Assembly: GCA_964542745.1 (NCBI GenBank)
Contig: CAZIVR010000003.1
Location: 1 to 64,000 of the forward strand
DNA from: DATKAB01 sp964542745
GTDB taxonomy: Bacteria > Eisenbacteria > RBG-16-71-46
DNA length: 64,000 nt
Direction of reading: 5' to 3'
Below the pieces are notes generated by a model. The model saw only the letters and a list, made by a program, of their open reading frames with translations, had not been told where the DNA came from and made no database searches. Of the stretch, positions 45,070 through 53,710 are shown piece after piece. Every line of letters begins with the position of its first letter. The first letter of the stretch is position 1. A program made the position numbers and the translations under genes.

Positions 45070-45896
45070 GCCGCGGGACCGAGCGCCGCGAAGGCCCGGG
45101 CCATCGCGCGCGCCGCGGCGGGGTCGAGCGGGCGCGACCAGACGCCGCCCTGCTTGACCGAGGAGCCCACGATGAACCCGTCCGCCGCGGCGAAGCGGGC
45201 GAGGTTGTCGGGCGTGAGTCCCGATCCGACCAGCACCGGGATCCCGACCGCGGCCGCGGTCCGGGCGACCTCGCCGGCGTCGGCTTCGCGGCCGGTCGCG
45301 GCGCCGGTCAGCACCACGCCGTCGGCCAGCGAGAACTCCGCGGCGCGCGCGGTCTCGACCACGTCGAGATCGGCGGTGAGGGCGTGCGAGGCGTGCTTCT
45401 TCTTGACGTCGGCGAACACCGCGATCCCCTCCGCCGCGATCGCGCGCCGGTAGCGGAGCAGGTCGCCGGCGTCGGCCTCGATCACGCCCTCGTCGGCCAC
45501 GTGCGCGAACACGAAGCCCTCGACGCGCACGAACGCGGCGCCCGCGGCGAGCGCCACGGCCAGCGCCTCGCGGTTGGCTCCGGCCAGCACCTGCACGCCG
45601 AGCGGGAGCCGGACTTCGCGCCGCACCTCGCGCGCCACCGCGGTCATGGCGGCCACGATCTCGGGCCCCACGCCGCGCTTCAGGTAGGGCCGGTCGTGCA
45701 TGTTCTCGATCGCGAGCGCCGTGAAGCCGGCCTCCGCGTAGACGCGGGCCTCGGCCACCGCGCGCTCCACCAGGGCGTCGAGCGGCTCGCCCGCGGCGGG
45801 GGTCCCGGGCAGCGCGCCCGCGTGCAGCATGCCGATCAGCGCGCGGGGGGCGCCGAACAGGCGCCGCATGCGGTCGGGGCGGGATTCCTGGGTCAC
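45066..45896 (-). CDS. BtpA/SgcQ-family protein
   Basis: The 276-residue TIM-barrel-like product shows the BtpA signatures ALIGMLHAGALPGTP, ALAIENMHDRPYL, VQVLAGANREALAVA, FVRVEGFVFAHVADEG and FADVKKKHASHAL. A GTG at 45896 with GGAGGA five bases upstream is chosen. BtpA was first linked to photosystem I biogenesis in cyanobacteria, while SgcQ-type relatives lie in sugar-utilisation operons; the biochemical activity is unproven. Here it precedes and overlaps a PfkB kinase, which favours a role in sugar or nucleoside salvage. Confidence 0.87.
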   Translation of the reverse strand: MTQESRPDRMRRLFGAPRALIGMLHAGALPGTPAAGEPLDALVERAVAEARVYAEAGFTALAIENMHDRPYLKRGVGPEIVAAMTAVAREVRREVRLPLGVQVLAGANREALAVALAAGAAFVRVEGFVFAHVADEGVIEADAGDLLRYRRAIAAEGIAVFADVKKKHASHALTADLDVVETARAAEFSLADGVVLTGAATGREADAGEVARTAAAVGIPVLVGSGLTPDNLARFAAADGFIVGSSVKQGGVWSRPLDPAAARAMARAFAALGPAA

Positions 45897-45925
45897 GCGT
45901 CCTCCGGGGTCGAATTCGGCCCGGC

Positions 45926-45931
45926 ATTGTA
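45926..45931 (-). promoter_or_regulatory. Putative -10 element of btpA-pfkB unit
   Basis: TACAAT on the minus strand matches the -10 consensus at five of six positions, 29 bases upstream of the GTG start. No convincing -35 box is seen. Confidence 0.4.
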
Positions 45932-46043
45932 GCGGATGCGCGCGGGCGCGCGGGCGCCCCGTGGCCGGGGCGACGCGGGGCGGAGAGCGGCCGGGTGCGC
46001 CCCCGCGGAGGCGTTGCCGGGCCGCGAGCGCCCGGCTTCGCCG

Positions 46044-46073
46044 TTGCGGAGCGCCGGGGGAGGGTTCTAGTCT
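46044..46073 (+). promoter_or_regulatory. Putative sigma70-type promoter of amidohydrolase gene
   Basis: TTGCGG at 46044-46049 and TAGTCT at 46068-46073 are 18 bases apart, with the start codon 66 bases downstream. Confidence 0.4.
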
Positions 46074-46139
46074 GCCGCGCCACACGGAAGCGCGCGGGGC
46101 CGGTCCTCGCCGCCCGGACCCGGTTCGAGGAGGATTCGA

Positions 46140-47861
46140 GTGACCGCACGCTGGAGGCCCCGCCGCCGCTTCATCGGACCCGCCGCGCTCGTCTTCGCGC
46201 TCGCCGCCGGCCTGCCGCCCGCACCCAACGCCCGCGCCGCGGCCGAGCCGCTGCTGCTGCACCGCGGCCGGATCCTCGCGGCGGTGGACGACTCGGCCGG
46301 CGCGCCGCTCGCCCGCTGGACCGAGGCCCTGCTCCTCCACGACGGCCGGGTCGCCGCCAGCGGATCCACCTACCACGTCGAGTCCGAGGCGCGCCGCCTC
46401 GGCCTCAAGCCGCGCAAGGTGGACCTCGACGGCAAGTTCGCGATGCCGGGCGTGACCGACGCGCACGGCCACGTGCTGGGCCTCGGGCTCGCGCTCGAGC
46501 GGGTGCGCTTCGAGGGCACGGCCTCGGCCGAGCAGGTCGCGGGCCGGGTGGCGGCCGCCACCAAGCTGGTTCCCGCCGGCGAGTGGATCCTGGGCCGCGG
46601 CTGGGACCAGAACGACTGGGACGAGAAGCGGTTCCCCACGCGCGAGCTGCTCGACCGCGTCGCGCCCGACCACCCGGTGTGGCTGCGCCGCGTGGACGGG
46701 CACGCCGGATGGGCCAACACCCGGGCGCTCCAGCTGGCCGGCGTGACGGCCGCGACGCCCGAGCCCGCGGGCGGGCGCGTCCATCGGCTCGCCGACGGAT
46801 CGCCGAGCGGCATCCTGGTGGACAACGCCATGGCGCTGGTGGAGCGCGCGGTGCCGGCGCCGTCGCGCGAGCGGAAGCGCGCGGCGATCGTGCGCGCCGC
46901 CGCGCACTGCCGCTCGCTCGGGCTCACCGCGGTGCACGACGCCGGGATCGGCGCCGAGGAGGTCGAGATCTACCGCGCGCTCGCCGATTCGAACCTGCTG
47001 CCGCTCCGCGTGTTCGCGATGCTCTCGGCCGAGACCGCGCTCCGTCCCGGCATGCTGCCCCGGCAGAAGGTCTCGGCCGGCGACGGGAGATTCCGCGTGT
47101 TCGCGGTCAAGGCCTACGCCGACGGGGCGCTCGGTTCGCGCGGCGCCGCGCTGCTCGCGCCCTACGCCGACGATCCCGGGAACCGTGGGCTGCTCGTCAC
47201 GTCGCCCGACACGCTGGAGCTGATCGCCCGCGCCTGCCTCGCCGCCGGCTACCCGATGTGCACGCACGCCATCGGCGACCGGGGCAACCGCGTCGTGCTC
47301 GAGGAGTACGAGCGCGCGGCGGGAGGGGCCGACCGCCTGCGCGGCCGCCGCTTCCGGATCGAACACGCGCAGGTGGTGGCGCCCGAGGACATCCCGCGTT
47401 TCGCCCGCGGCGGGGTGATCGCCTCGATGCAGCCCACCCACTGCACCAGCGACATGCCGTGGGCGCCGCAGCGCGTCGGCGCGGCGCGTCTCGAAGGCGC
47501 CTACGCCTGGCGCAAGATGCTGAAAGCCGGCGTGCGGCTCGCGCTCGGCTCCGACTTCCCGGTCGAGTCGGCCGACCCGAGGCTCGGCTTCTTCACGGCC
47601 GTCACGACCCGAGAGCCGGGCGTCGTGAACGGCCCGGAGTTCCGCCCGGGCGAGCGGCTCGAGCCGCTCGAGGCCCTGCGGGGCTTCACGGCCGACGCCG
47701 CCTACGCGGCCTTCGCCGAGGCCGAGGTCGGCCGGCTGGCGGTCGGGATGCGGGCCGACCTGACCGTCTGGGACCGCGACCTCACCACCGCCACGCCTTC
47801 CGAGATGCTCAAGGCGAAGGTGATCATGACCGTCGTGGACGGGGTCGCGAGCCGGCCCTGA
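46140..47861 (+). CDS. YtcJ-like amidohydrolase, exported
   Basis: The 573-residue product starts at a GTG with AGGAGG seven bases upstream. Residues ~10-35 form a signal peptide. The metal-dependent amidohydrolase barrel shows DAHGHVLGLG near residue 106 (HxH), KAYADGALGSRGA (carboxylated Lys position), CTHAIGDRGN, RIEHAQVV and LGSDFPVE. This order is that of the YtcJ-like/DUF-type amidohydrolase subfamily, active on amide or related bonds, with substrate unknown. It is monocistronic, divergent from the btpA-pfkB unit. Confidence 0.9.
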   Translation: MTARWRPRRRFIGPAALVFALAAGLPPAPNARAAAEPLLLHRGRILAAVDDSAGAPLARWTEALLLHDGRVAASGSTYHVESEARRLGLKPRKVDLDGKFAMPGVTDAHGHVLGLGLALERVRFEGTASAEQVAGRVAAATKLVPAGEWILGRGWDQNDWDEKRFPTRELLDRVAPDHPVWLRRVDGHAGWANTRALQLAGVTAATPEPAGGRVHRLADGSPSGILVDNAMALVERAVPAPSRERKRAAIVRAAAHCRSLGLTAVHDAGIGAEEVEIYRALADSNLLPLRVFAMLSAETALRPGMLPRQKVSAGDGRFRVFAVKAYADGALGSRGAALLAPYADDPGNRGLLVTSPDTLELIARACLAAGYPMCTHAIGDRGNRVVLEEYERAAGGADRLRGRRFRIEHAQVVAPEDIPRFARGGVIASMQPTHCTSDMPWAPQRVGAARLEGAYAWRKMLKAGVRLALGSDFPVESADPRLGFFTAVTTREPGVVNGPEFRPGERLEPLEALRGFTADAAYAAFAEAEVGRLAVGMRADLTVWDRDLTTATPSEMLKAKVIMTVVDGVASRP

Positions 47862-47931
47862 GGGGGTCCGTTCCCGGCTTCCCGACCGGGCCGGGAGCCC
47901 CGAATTAGCCCGCCGAAAGCGGTCCGCCGCG

Positions 47932-47940
47932 TGCTAGGAT
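47932..47940 (+). promoter_or_regulatory. Extended -10-like element
   Basis: TGCTAGGAT lies 106 bases upstream of the start at 48047. It shares TGCTAG with elements at 49059 and 21035 (minus). Confidence 0.3.
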
Positions 47941-48046
47941 TTACGGCGGCCGCCCGCCCGGGTCACGGGTTCGCGCGCCAGTGCTTGCCGCCGTAGCACG
48001 CCCCGCCCGCTTTTCACGCAGCGCACCCGGAGCACCGGAGTTCCCC

Positions 48047-48982
48047 ATGCACCTTGCGACGCCGTTTCGCCGCCCGCTGTTCGCGTTCCTGCTGCTCGCC
48101 GCCTTCGCCGTGCCGGCCGCCGCCTCGAGCCTCAGCCCGGGGGATCTGCTCGTCACCAGTGACGCCAGCAACCTGCTCAACAACTACTCGGGAACCACCG
48201 GCGTCTACCAGAGTCTCTTCACCCCCACCATCGGCGCGCTCGGCCAGATGGCGGTGCACCTCCACCCGAGCAACGGACGCGTGCTGCTCGGCCACAACAG
48301 CGGCGGGGTCGAGGAGTTCGACGCCAACGGCGCCTACATCAAGACGTACAACGCCGGGGGCGGCTGGCAGTGGGCCGGCATCTACGCGCCGAACGGCGAG
48401 GTGTGGGCCGGCGACATGCTCACCGACACCGTGCGCCGCTACAACGCGACCACCGGCGCCTTCATCGCGATGCTCACGCCGGTGCCGTCGCCCTCCGACA
48501 TGGCCTTCGGGCCGAACGGCAACCTCTACGTCTGCTCGTTCAATGCCGGACTCGTCTTCGAGATCGATCCCACCAACGGCAACGTGCTGAACGTGATCCC
48601 GCTGCCGGGCTCGTTCCCCCAGGCCAACGACGTGACGTGGAATCCCGCGCAGGCCAACGAAATGCTGGTCACCGATACCCGCGCCGGCGTGGTGCACCGC
48701 TACAGCTATCCGGGCTACGTGCACCAGGGCACGTTCGCGGGCACCGCGTGGAGCTTCCCGCACGGCATCACGATCAGCCCGCACACCGGGCGCGTGCTCG
48801 CGATCGACGGCACCACCGGGCAGGTGCACGAGTTCAACCAGAACACGTACGTGGAGACCAACCCCGCATTCCTCTCGCCGGCGCCCGGGCTCAAGATCGT
48901 GGACCTCGCCTTCGTTCCCGGGACCCCGACGCCCGTGACGAAGACCAGCTGGGGAAGGCTCAAGTCGCTCTATAAGCAGTAG
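48047..48982 (+). CDS. Secreted NHL/SMP-30-like beta-propeller protein
   Basis: The 311-residue protein has GGAG six bases before its ATG and a signal peptide ending near VPAAAS. The body is built of ~40-residue propeller repeats (GQMAVHLHPSNGRVLLG, DMAFGPNGNLYVCSFN, HGITISPHTGRVLAID). The C-terminus does not carry the FlgD-like domain of the neighbouring secreted proteins; instead it ends with TKTSWGRLKSLYKQ, a short basic/aromatic tail. It is likely periplasmic or extracellular; no ligand can be named. Confidence 0.82.
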   Translation: MHLATPFRRPLFAFLLLAAFAVPAAASSLSPGDLLVTSDASNLLNNYSGTTGVYQSLFTPTIGALGQMAVHLHPSNGRVLLGHNSGGVEEFDANGAYIKTYNAGGGWQWAGIYAPNGEVWAGDMLTDTVRRYNATTGAFIAMLTPVPSPSDMAFGPNGNLYVCSFNAGLVFEIDPTNGNVLNVIPLPGSFPQANDVTWNPAQANEMLVTDTRAGVVHRYSYPGYVHQGTFAGTAWSFPHGITISPHTGRVLAIDGTTGQVHEFNQNTYVETNPAFLSPAPGLKIVDLAFVPGTPTPVTKTSWGRLKSLYKQ

Positions 48983-49058
48983 CGGGAGGGACGCGCGGCC
49001 GACCGCGCGGCGAGGCGGGGGGAGCGAACAATTCCCCTCGCCTCGCGATTCTCCCGGG

Positions 49059-49067
49059 TGCTAGCTT
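49059..49067 (+). promoter_or_regulatory. Extended -10-like element of kelch protein gene
   Basis: TGCTAGCTT ends 22 bases before the ATG at 49090, a distance fitting a short leader. Confidence 0.35.
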
Positions 49068-49089
49068 CTCGGCGCATCGGAGAGCCGCC

Positions 49090-51885
49090 ATGCGACCGAT
49101 CCGCGCCAGCCGAAACGATTCCCCGGTGGCCTTCCGGGCCGCCGCGATCCTCGCGTGTGCGCTGGGACTCTCGCCCTCGGCCCCGGCGCTCGCCGACACC
49201 CTGTGGGTCGCTCCGCCCTCGCCCCCGGCACCGATCCCGGAAGCCGCTCCGTTCCGCGCCGTCGCCAGCGGGAATGACGGGGCGTGGTGGCCCGTGCCCA
49301 TGCCCCCCTCCGGCGCGCTCGCCGGTTGGAGCGACCCGCTCGGCAGTTCCTCCGGCCTCCCCGAGCTCCACGCGGACGCCGGCGCGCGCTACGGCCACTC
49401 GATGGTCTTCGATCCGGTGCGCCAGAGATTCATCCTGTTCGGCGGCTACAACCAGACCACCAGCACCTTCTTTGGCGATCTTTGGGAGCGCCCGATCGGC
49501 GCCTCGGGGGCGTGGACGCCGATGGCGGCGGCGGGCGCGCCGCCGCTCGCCCGCTACCAGCACAGCGCGGTCTACGACCCGGCGGGCGACCGCATGATCG
49601 TGTTCGGCGGACGGACGGCAGGCTCCTTCAACGATGTCTGGGAGCTCTCGCTCTCGGGAAGCCCGGCGTGGACCCTGTTGTCTCCTTCGGGGCCCGCGCC
49701 GGCCGCGCGTTACGGGCACACGGCGGTGGTGAACGCCTCGCGCAATCGCATGATCGTCTTCGGCGGGCGCTCCCCGGGGCTCAGCAACGAGACGTGGTAC
49801 CTCGACCTCTCCGCGGGGAATCCGGCGTGGTTCATGGTGACGACCGCGGGATCCGCGCCCGCGGCGAGGCTCGGGCACGCGGCGATCTACGACGACGCCC
49901 GCGACCGCATGGTGATGTACGGCGGCGTCGGGACGGTTTACTACCAGGACGTCTGGTCCTTCAGCCCGGGCGGTTCCGCCAGCTGGACGCTGCGGCAGAC
50001 GATCGAGGGCGCCAATCGGCGGGACTCGCCGTGCGCGGTCCACGACCCGGCCGGCGCGCGCATGCTGGTGTTCGGGGGGAGTCACTCCTCGACCGACTAC
50101 GACCAGAACCTCTGGGCGCTCGACCTTGCCGCATTTACCTGGACCGATCTCGGCACGACCGGGGCGCCGGCCGCCCGACGGCTCGCCGCAATGGCGATGG
50201 ACCCGGTCACGCGCCGCGCGGTGCTGATGGGAGGCATTCGCGGCACGCTGGCTCCCTTCGACGACACCTGGCAGCTCTCGGTGAGTTCGGCCCCGGCCTG
50301 GACCCTGCTTCACCCGCCACCGCCGCCTCCGCCGCCGCCTCCGCCTCCGCCGCCTCCGCCGCCTCCTCCGCCTCCTCCGCCACCACCTCCGTCCGGCCCC
50401 GGCCCGACGCGCTACGCCTCCGCCGGAGTGTTCGACCCGTCACGCGGGAGATTCTGGCTGTTCGGGGGCGCCTACTATCCGGGAGGAGTCAGCGTCCAAA
50501 CACTCGGCGACCTCCAGTCGCTGCGACTGGGGACCGACTCGAGTTGGGTGCAGATGAGCCTGTCGGGAGCGACGATCTCGGGCCGCTTCGGGCACAGCGC
50601 GGTGTACGACCCCATCCGCGACCGGATCCTGATCTTCGGGGGCTACAACGGTGCCACCTGGCTCAACGACCTCTACGAGATCCGGCTCTCGCCGAGTCCG
50701 ACGGTCGCGCAACTGGACTTCGCCGGGCCACCGAGCCGCCGCAACTTCCACGGGGCGGTGCTCGACCCGGTCCGGGACCGGATGTTGATTTTCGGGGGCA
50801 ACAGTGGAACCGGGTCGCTCAACGACGTCTGGGCGTTCTCACTCGGCGCACCAGGTTGGACCCAGCTCCAGCCCGGCGGGCCCTTGCCGCCGGGAAGGCT
50901 CGCGGCCGGGACGCTCTACGATCCACAGAACGACCGCCTGCTCACTTTTGGAGGCTGGAACCAGGGTTCGCGGAACGACCTCTGGGCTCTCGGCCTTGCC
51001 GGAACCCCCACCTGGTCCCAGATCCTCGTACCGGGCACCCTGCCGGGCCCGAGGCACTCGCTGTCGTTCACGCTGGATCCGAATCGCCATCGCGCGATCC
51101 TCTACGGTGGGCGGTACGAGGAGCTCAACGGCAACTACGGGGAAGTCTGGGAACTGCCCCTCGGCGGCCCACCGGCCTGGCGGGTGCTGAATCCGTCCGG
51201 GGGACCCGTCTACCCGCGCTATTCGCACCTGGCGCTGATGGACCCGATCCAGGATCGGATGCTCATCTCCGGCGGGTACGGCGTCGGCGCCCATGTGCCC
51301 GACGTGTGGCGGCTCCAGTGGTGGTCCGACATCCCCACCGCCACCGCGCTCTCGCTGCGCTCGAGCGCCGTGCACGCGGATCGCGTCGAGCTGCGCTGGG
51401 ACGCGCCGGCCGCCGGCGGCGCCGTGTGCCGGCTCGAGCGGGCCGGCGCGGACCTCGGCTGGCGGCCGATCGAGACCGCGACGCTCGACGCCGCGGGTTC
51501 GGTCGCGTTCACGGACCGCGACGTCGCGCCGGGCGCGCGCTACGGCTACCGGCTCGTGGTCTGGCACGACGGCGAGGAAACCCGCTCGGCCGAAACGTGG
51601 GTCGAGCTGCCCGGCGCGCCGTCGTTCGCCCTCGAGGGCTTTTCGCCCAACCCCGCGAGCGCGCGGGCGCGCGTCGCCTTCCGGCTTCCCGATTCGCGTT
51701 CCGCGACGATCGAACTGCTCGATGTGAGCGGCCGGCGGCTGGCGCACCGGCGGATCGAAGCGCCCTCGCCGGGCGAGGCGTCGCTCGAGATCGCTCCCGA
51801 GGGGGCGCTCCGGCCCGGGCTCTACTTCGTGCGGCTCACGCAGGGCGAGCGGACGATCGTGCGGCGGGGAATCGTGGCGCGGTGA
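49090..51885 (+). CDS. Secreted double kelch-propeller protein with polyproline linker and sorting-like domain
   Basis: The 931-residue product has a signal peptide in residues 1-36. Two kelch-type propellers (~95-405 and ~435-755) carry repeats such as RYGHSMVFDPVRQRFILFGG, DRMIVFGGRTAGSFNDVWEL and FGHSAVYDPIRDRILIFGG. They are joined by a run of 26 prolines encoded at 50314-50391. A Fn3-like segment (~760-850, VCRLERAGADLGWRPIE) and a FlgD-like domain (FSPNPASARARVAFRLP, LLDVSGRRLAHR, PGLYFVRLTQG) end the protein. Kelch propellers bind proteins or glycans; the ligand is unknown. Its stop is 7 nt from the ubiD stop on the other strand. Confidence 0.9.
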   Translation: MRPIRASRNDSPVAFRAAAILACALGLSPSAPALADTLWVAPPSPPAPIPEAAPFRAVASGNDGAWWPVPMPPSGALAGWSDPLGSSSGLPELHADAGARYGHSMVFDPVRQRFILFGGYNQTTSTFFGDLWERPIGASGAWTPMAAAGAPPLARYQHSAVYDPAGDRMIVFGGRTAGSFNDVWELSLSGSPAWTLLSPSGPAPAARYGHTAVVNASRNRMIVFGGRSPGLSNETWYLDLSAGNPAWFMVTTAGSAPAARLGHAAIYDDARDRMVMYGGVGTVYYQDVWSFSPGGSASWTLRQTIEGANRRDSPCAVHDPAGARMLVFGGSHSSTDYDQNLWALDLAAFTWTDLGTTGAPAARRLAAMAMDPVTRRAVLMGGIRGTLAPFDDTWQLSVSSAPAWTLLHPPPPPPPPPPPPPPPPPPPPPPPPPPSGPGPTRYASAGVFDPSRGRFWLFGGAYYPGGVSVQTLGDLQSLRLGTDSSWVQMSLSGATISGRFGHSAVYDPIRDRILIFGGYNGATWLNDLYEIRLSPSPTVAQLDFAGPPSRRNFHGAVLDPVRDRMLIFGGNSGTGSLNDVWAFSLGAPGWTQLQPGGPLPPGRLAAGTLYDPQNDRLLTFGGWNQGSRNDLWALGLAGTPTWSQILVPGTLPGPRHSLSFTLDPNRHRAILYGGRYEELNGNYGEVWELPLGGPPAWRVLNPSGGPVYPRYSHLALMDPIQDRMLISGGYGVGAHVPDVWRLQWWSDIPTATALSLRSSAVHADRVELRWDAPAAGGAVCRLERAGADLGWRPIETATLDAAGSVAFTDRDVAPGARYGYRLVVWHDGEETRSAETWVELPGAPSFALEGFSPNPASARARVAFRLPDSRSATIELLDVSGRRLAHRRIEAPSPGEASLEIAPEGALRPGLYFVRLTQGERTIVRRGIVAR

Positions 51886-51892
51886 GCGCCCC

Positions 51893-53710
51893 CTACTTCC
51901 CCCACCAGCCGTCCACCTTCGCCACCACCTCGGGCAGGTTCGCGACCGGCTCGGGATAGCCGGACTTCCACGTCGCGTCCACGCCGAGCGGCCCGCGCGC
52001 GGTGAGCCAGGCGCCTCTCACTTCGGTCGCGGCGGGCACGATGTCGCGCGCGCAGTCGAAGCGCGTGAAGATGCCCCACAGCAGCATGGCGTCGTCGTCG
52101 AGCGGCACGTCTTCGCTCACCGCCACCACCAGGCGGAGCCCCGCGTACTCGGGGCGCCGCACCAGCGCCTCGACCGCGGCGCGGCCGTCGCCCGCCACCT
52201 GGACGACCAGCATCCCGCCCCACGCGAGGCGGTGGCCGCGCGCCGCGTCGTAGAAGCCGCGCGGGTCGGGAACCGACGAGGGAAGCTCGCGGGGCGCGGG
52301 CGCCACCGTGGCGTCGGGCACGACTCCCGCCGAGCCCACGGCGCGCCGGTGCGACTGCGCGTCCAGCACCATCTTGCTCCCCAGGTTCATGGTGAAGCTC
52401 GTGAAGTCGAGCGTGTCGAGCGGCACCCCGGGGAGGAGCATGAAGTCCTCGGCGGGATCGAAATTCCGCGCGATGGCCTCGAACACGGCGCGGCGGTCGC
52501 GCGGGTTCACGTCGGCGTCCACCAGCACGATGCACTTGGTGAGCGAGAGCTGGCCGGTGCCCATCAGGCCGAGCGCGGTCTTCCGGCCCTCCCGCGCGAA
52601 ACGGTTCTCGACCGCCACCACCAGCAGGTTGTGGAAACCGGCCTCGAAGTAGGCCCACAGGTCCGTGATCTCGGGGTGGATCACCTTGAGCACGCCGGTG
52701 AACATCTCCTGCACCGCCTCGCCCATCCACAGATCCTCCTGCGGCGGCTTGCCCACCACGCTGGCCTGGAAGACCGGCGCACGGCGGTGCGTGACCTCGC
52801 GCACGTGGAACACCGGGAAGGGCGCGGCGTGCGAGTAGTGCCCGAAGTGGTCGCCGAAGGGTCCCTCGGTGCGGCGCTCGCCGGCGGGCACGTGGCCCTC
52901 GAGGACGAACTCGGCGTCGGCCGGGACCCAGAGATCGAGCGTCTTCGCCCGCGCGAGCCGGGTGGGACGCCCGCGCAGGAAGCCCGCGAACGCCAGTTCG
53001 TCGATCCCCTCGGGGAGCGGCGCCACCGCCGAGAGCAGCGTGGCGGGATCGGCGCCCACCGCCACCGCCACGTCGAGGCCGCGGCCCGCCTTCTCGGCCG
53101 CGGCGTAGTGGAAGCCGCCGCCCTTGCCGATCTGCCAGTGCATGCCGGTGGTGTTCCGGTCGTAGACGTGGATGCGGTAGATGCCGAGGTTGCGCTTGCG
53201 CGTCACCGGGTGCTCGGTGAAGACCAGCGGGAACGTGACGAAGCGCCCGCCGTCGGCGGGCCACAGCTTGAGGATCGGCAGGGAGCCGAGGTCGGCCCCG
53301 AGCGAGCGCTCCTGCGCGGGCGCGCGCTCCCGCAGGAACGCCGGCCAGTCGTCGAGCCGCTCGGGCCGGGCCGCGAGCATGCGGCCGGCCGATCCGCGCA
53401 GCGACCACAGGTCGCCGAGCGCCTTCGGCGGCAGCGCGTGGAAGATCTCCTCGATCTCGGCGCCCACGCTCCGCGGCGTGCGGCCGAGCGCCCATTCGAT
53501 CCGGCGCGAGGCCGCGAGCACGTTGACCGCCAGCGGGAACGTGGCGCCGCGCACCTTTTCGAACAGCAGCGCCGGGCCCTCCGCCTTCGCCTCGCGGCAG
53601 GCGATCTCGGTGACCTCGTGCTCCCAGTCCACCTCGCGCGTCACGCGCTTCAGGTCGCCGCGACGCTCGAGCGCGTCGAGGAATCCGGACAGCGTGCGGA
53701 AGCCGCTCAC
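51893..53710 (-). CDS. ubiD: UbiD-family prenylated-FMN decarboxylase (menaquinone late pathway)
   Basis: The 605-residue product starts at a GTG overlapping the kinase stop (GTGA). It has the UbiD fold: N-terminal FLDALERRGDLKRVTREVDW, NLGIYRIHVYDRNTTGMHW, the prFMN/metal region EGPFGDHFGHYS, HPEITDLWAYFEAGFHN and FDPAEDFMLLPGVPLDTLD. UbiD-type enzymes decarboxylate aromatic acids with prenylated FMN. Because mqnA, mqnC and mqnE are in the window, this is most likely the decarboxylase acting on the prenylated 1,4-dihydroxy-6-naphthoate-type intermediate of the futalosine route (MqnL-like). Length is slightly above the ~490-residue E. coli enzyme, with an extended C-terminus. Confidence 0.92.
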   Translation of the reverse strand: MSGFRTLSGFLDALERRGDLKRVTREVDWEHEVTEIACREAKAEGPALLFEKVRGATFPLAVNVLAASRRIEWALGRTPRSVGAEIEEIFHALPPKALGDLWSLRGSAGRMLAARPERLDDWPAFLRERAPAQERSLGADLGSLPILKLWPADGGRFVTFPLVFTEHPVTRKRNLGIYRIHVYDRNTTGMHWQIGKGGGFHYAAAEKAGRGLDVAVAVGADPATLLSAVAPLPEGIDELAFAGFLRGRPTRLARAKTLDLWVPADAEFVLEGHVPAGERRTEGPFGDHFGHYSHAAPFPVFHVREVTHRRAPVFQASVVGKPPQEDLWMGEAVQEMFTGVLKVIHPEITDLWAYFEAGFHNLLVVAVENRFAREGRKTALGLMGTGQLSLTKCIVLVDADVNPRDRRAVFEAIARNFDPAEDFMLLPGVPLDTLDFTSFTMNLGSKMVLDAQSHRRAVGSAGVVPDATVAPAPRELPSSVPDPRGFYDAARGHRLAWGGMLVVQVAGDGRAAVEALVRRPEYAGLRLVVAVSEDVPLDDDAMLLWGIFTRFDCARDIVPAATEVRGAWLTARGPLGVDATWKSGYPEPVANLPEVVAKVDGWWGK

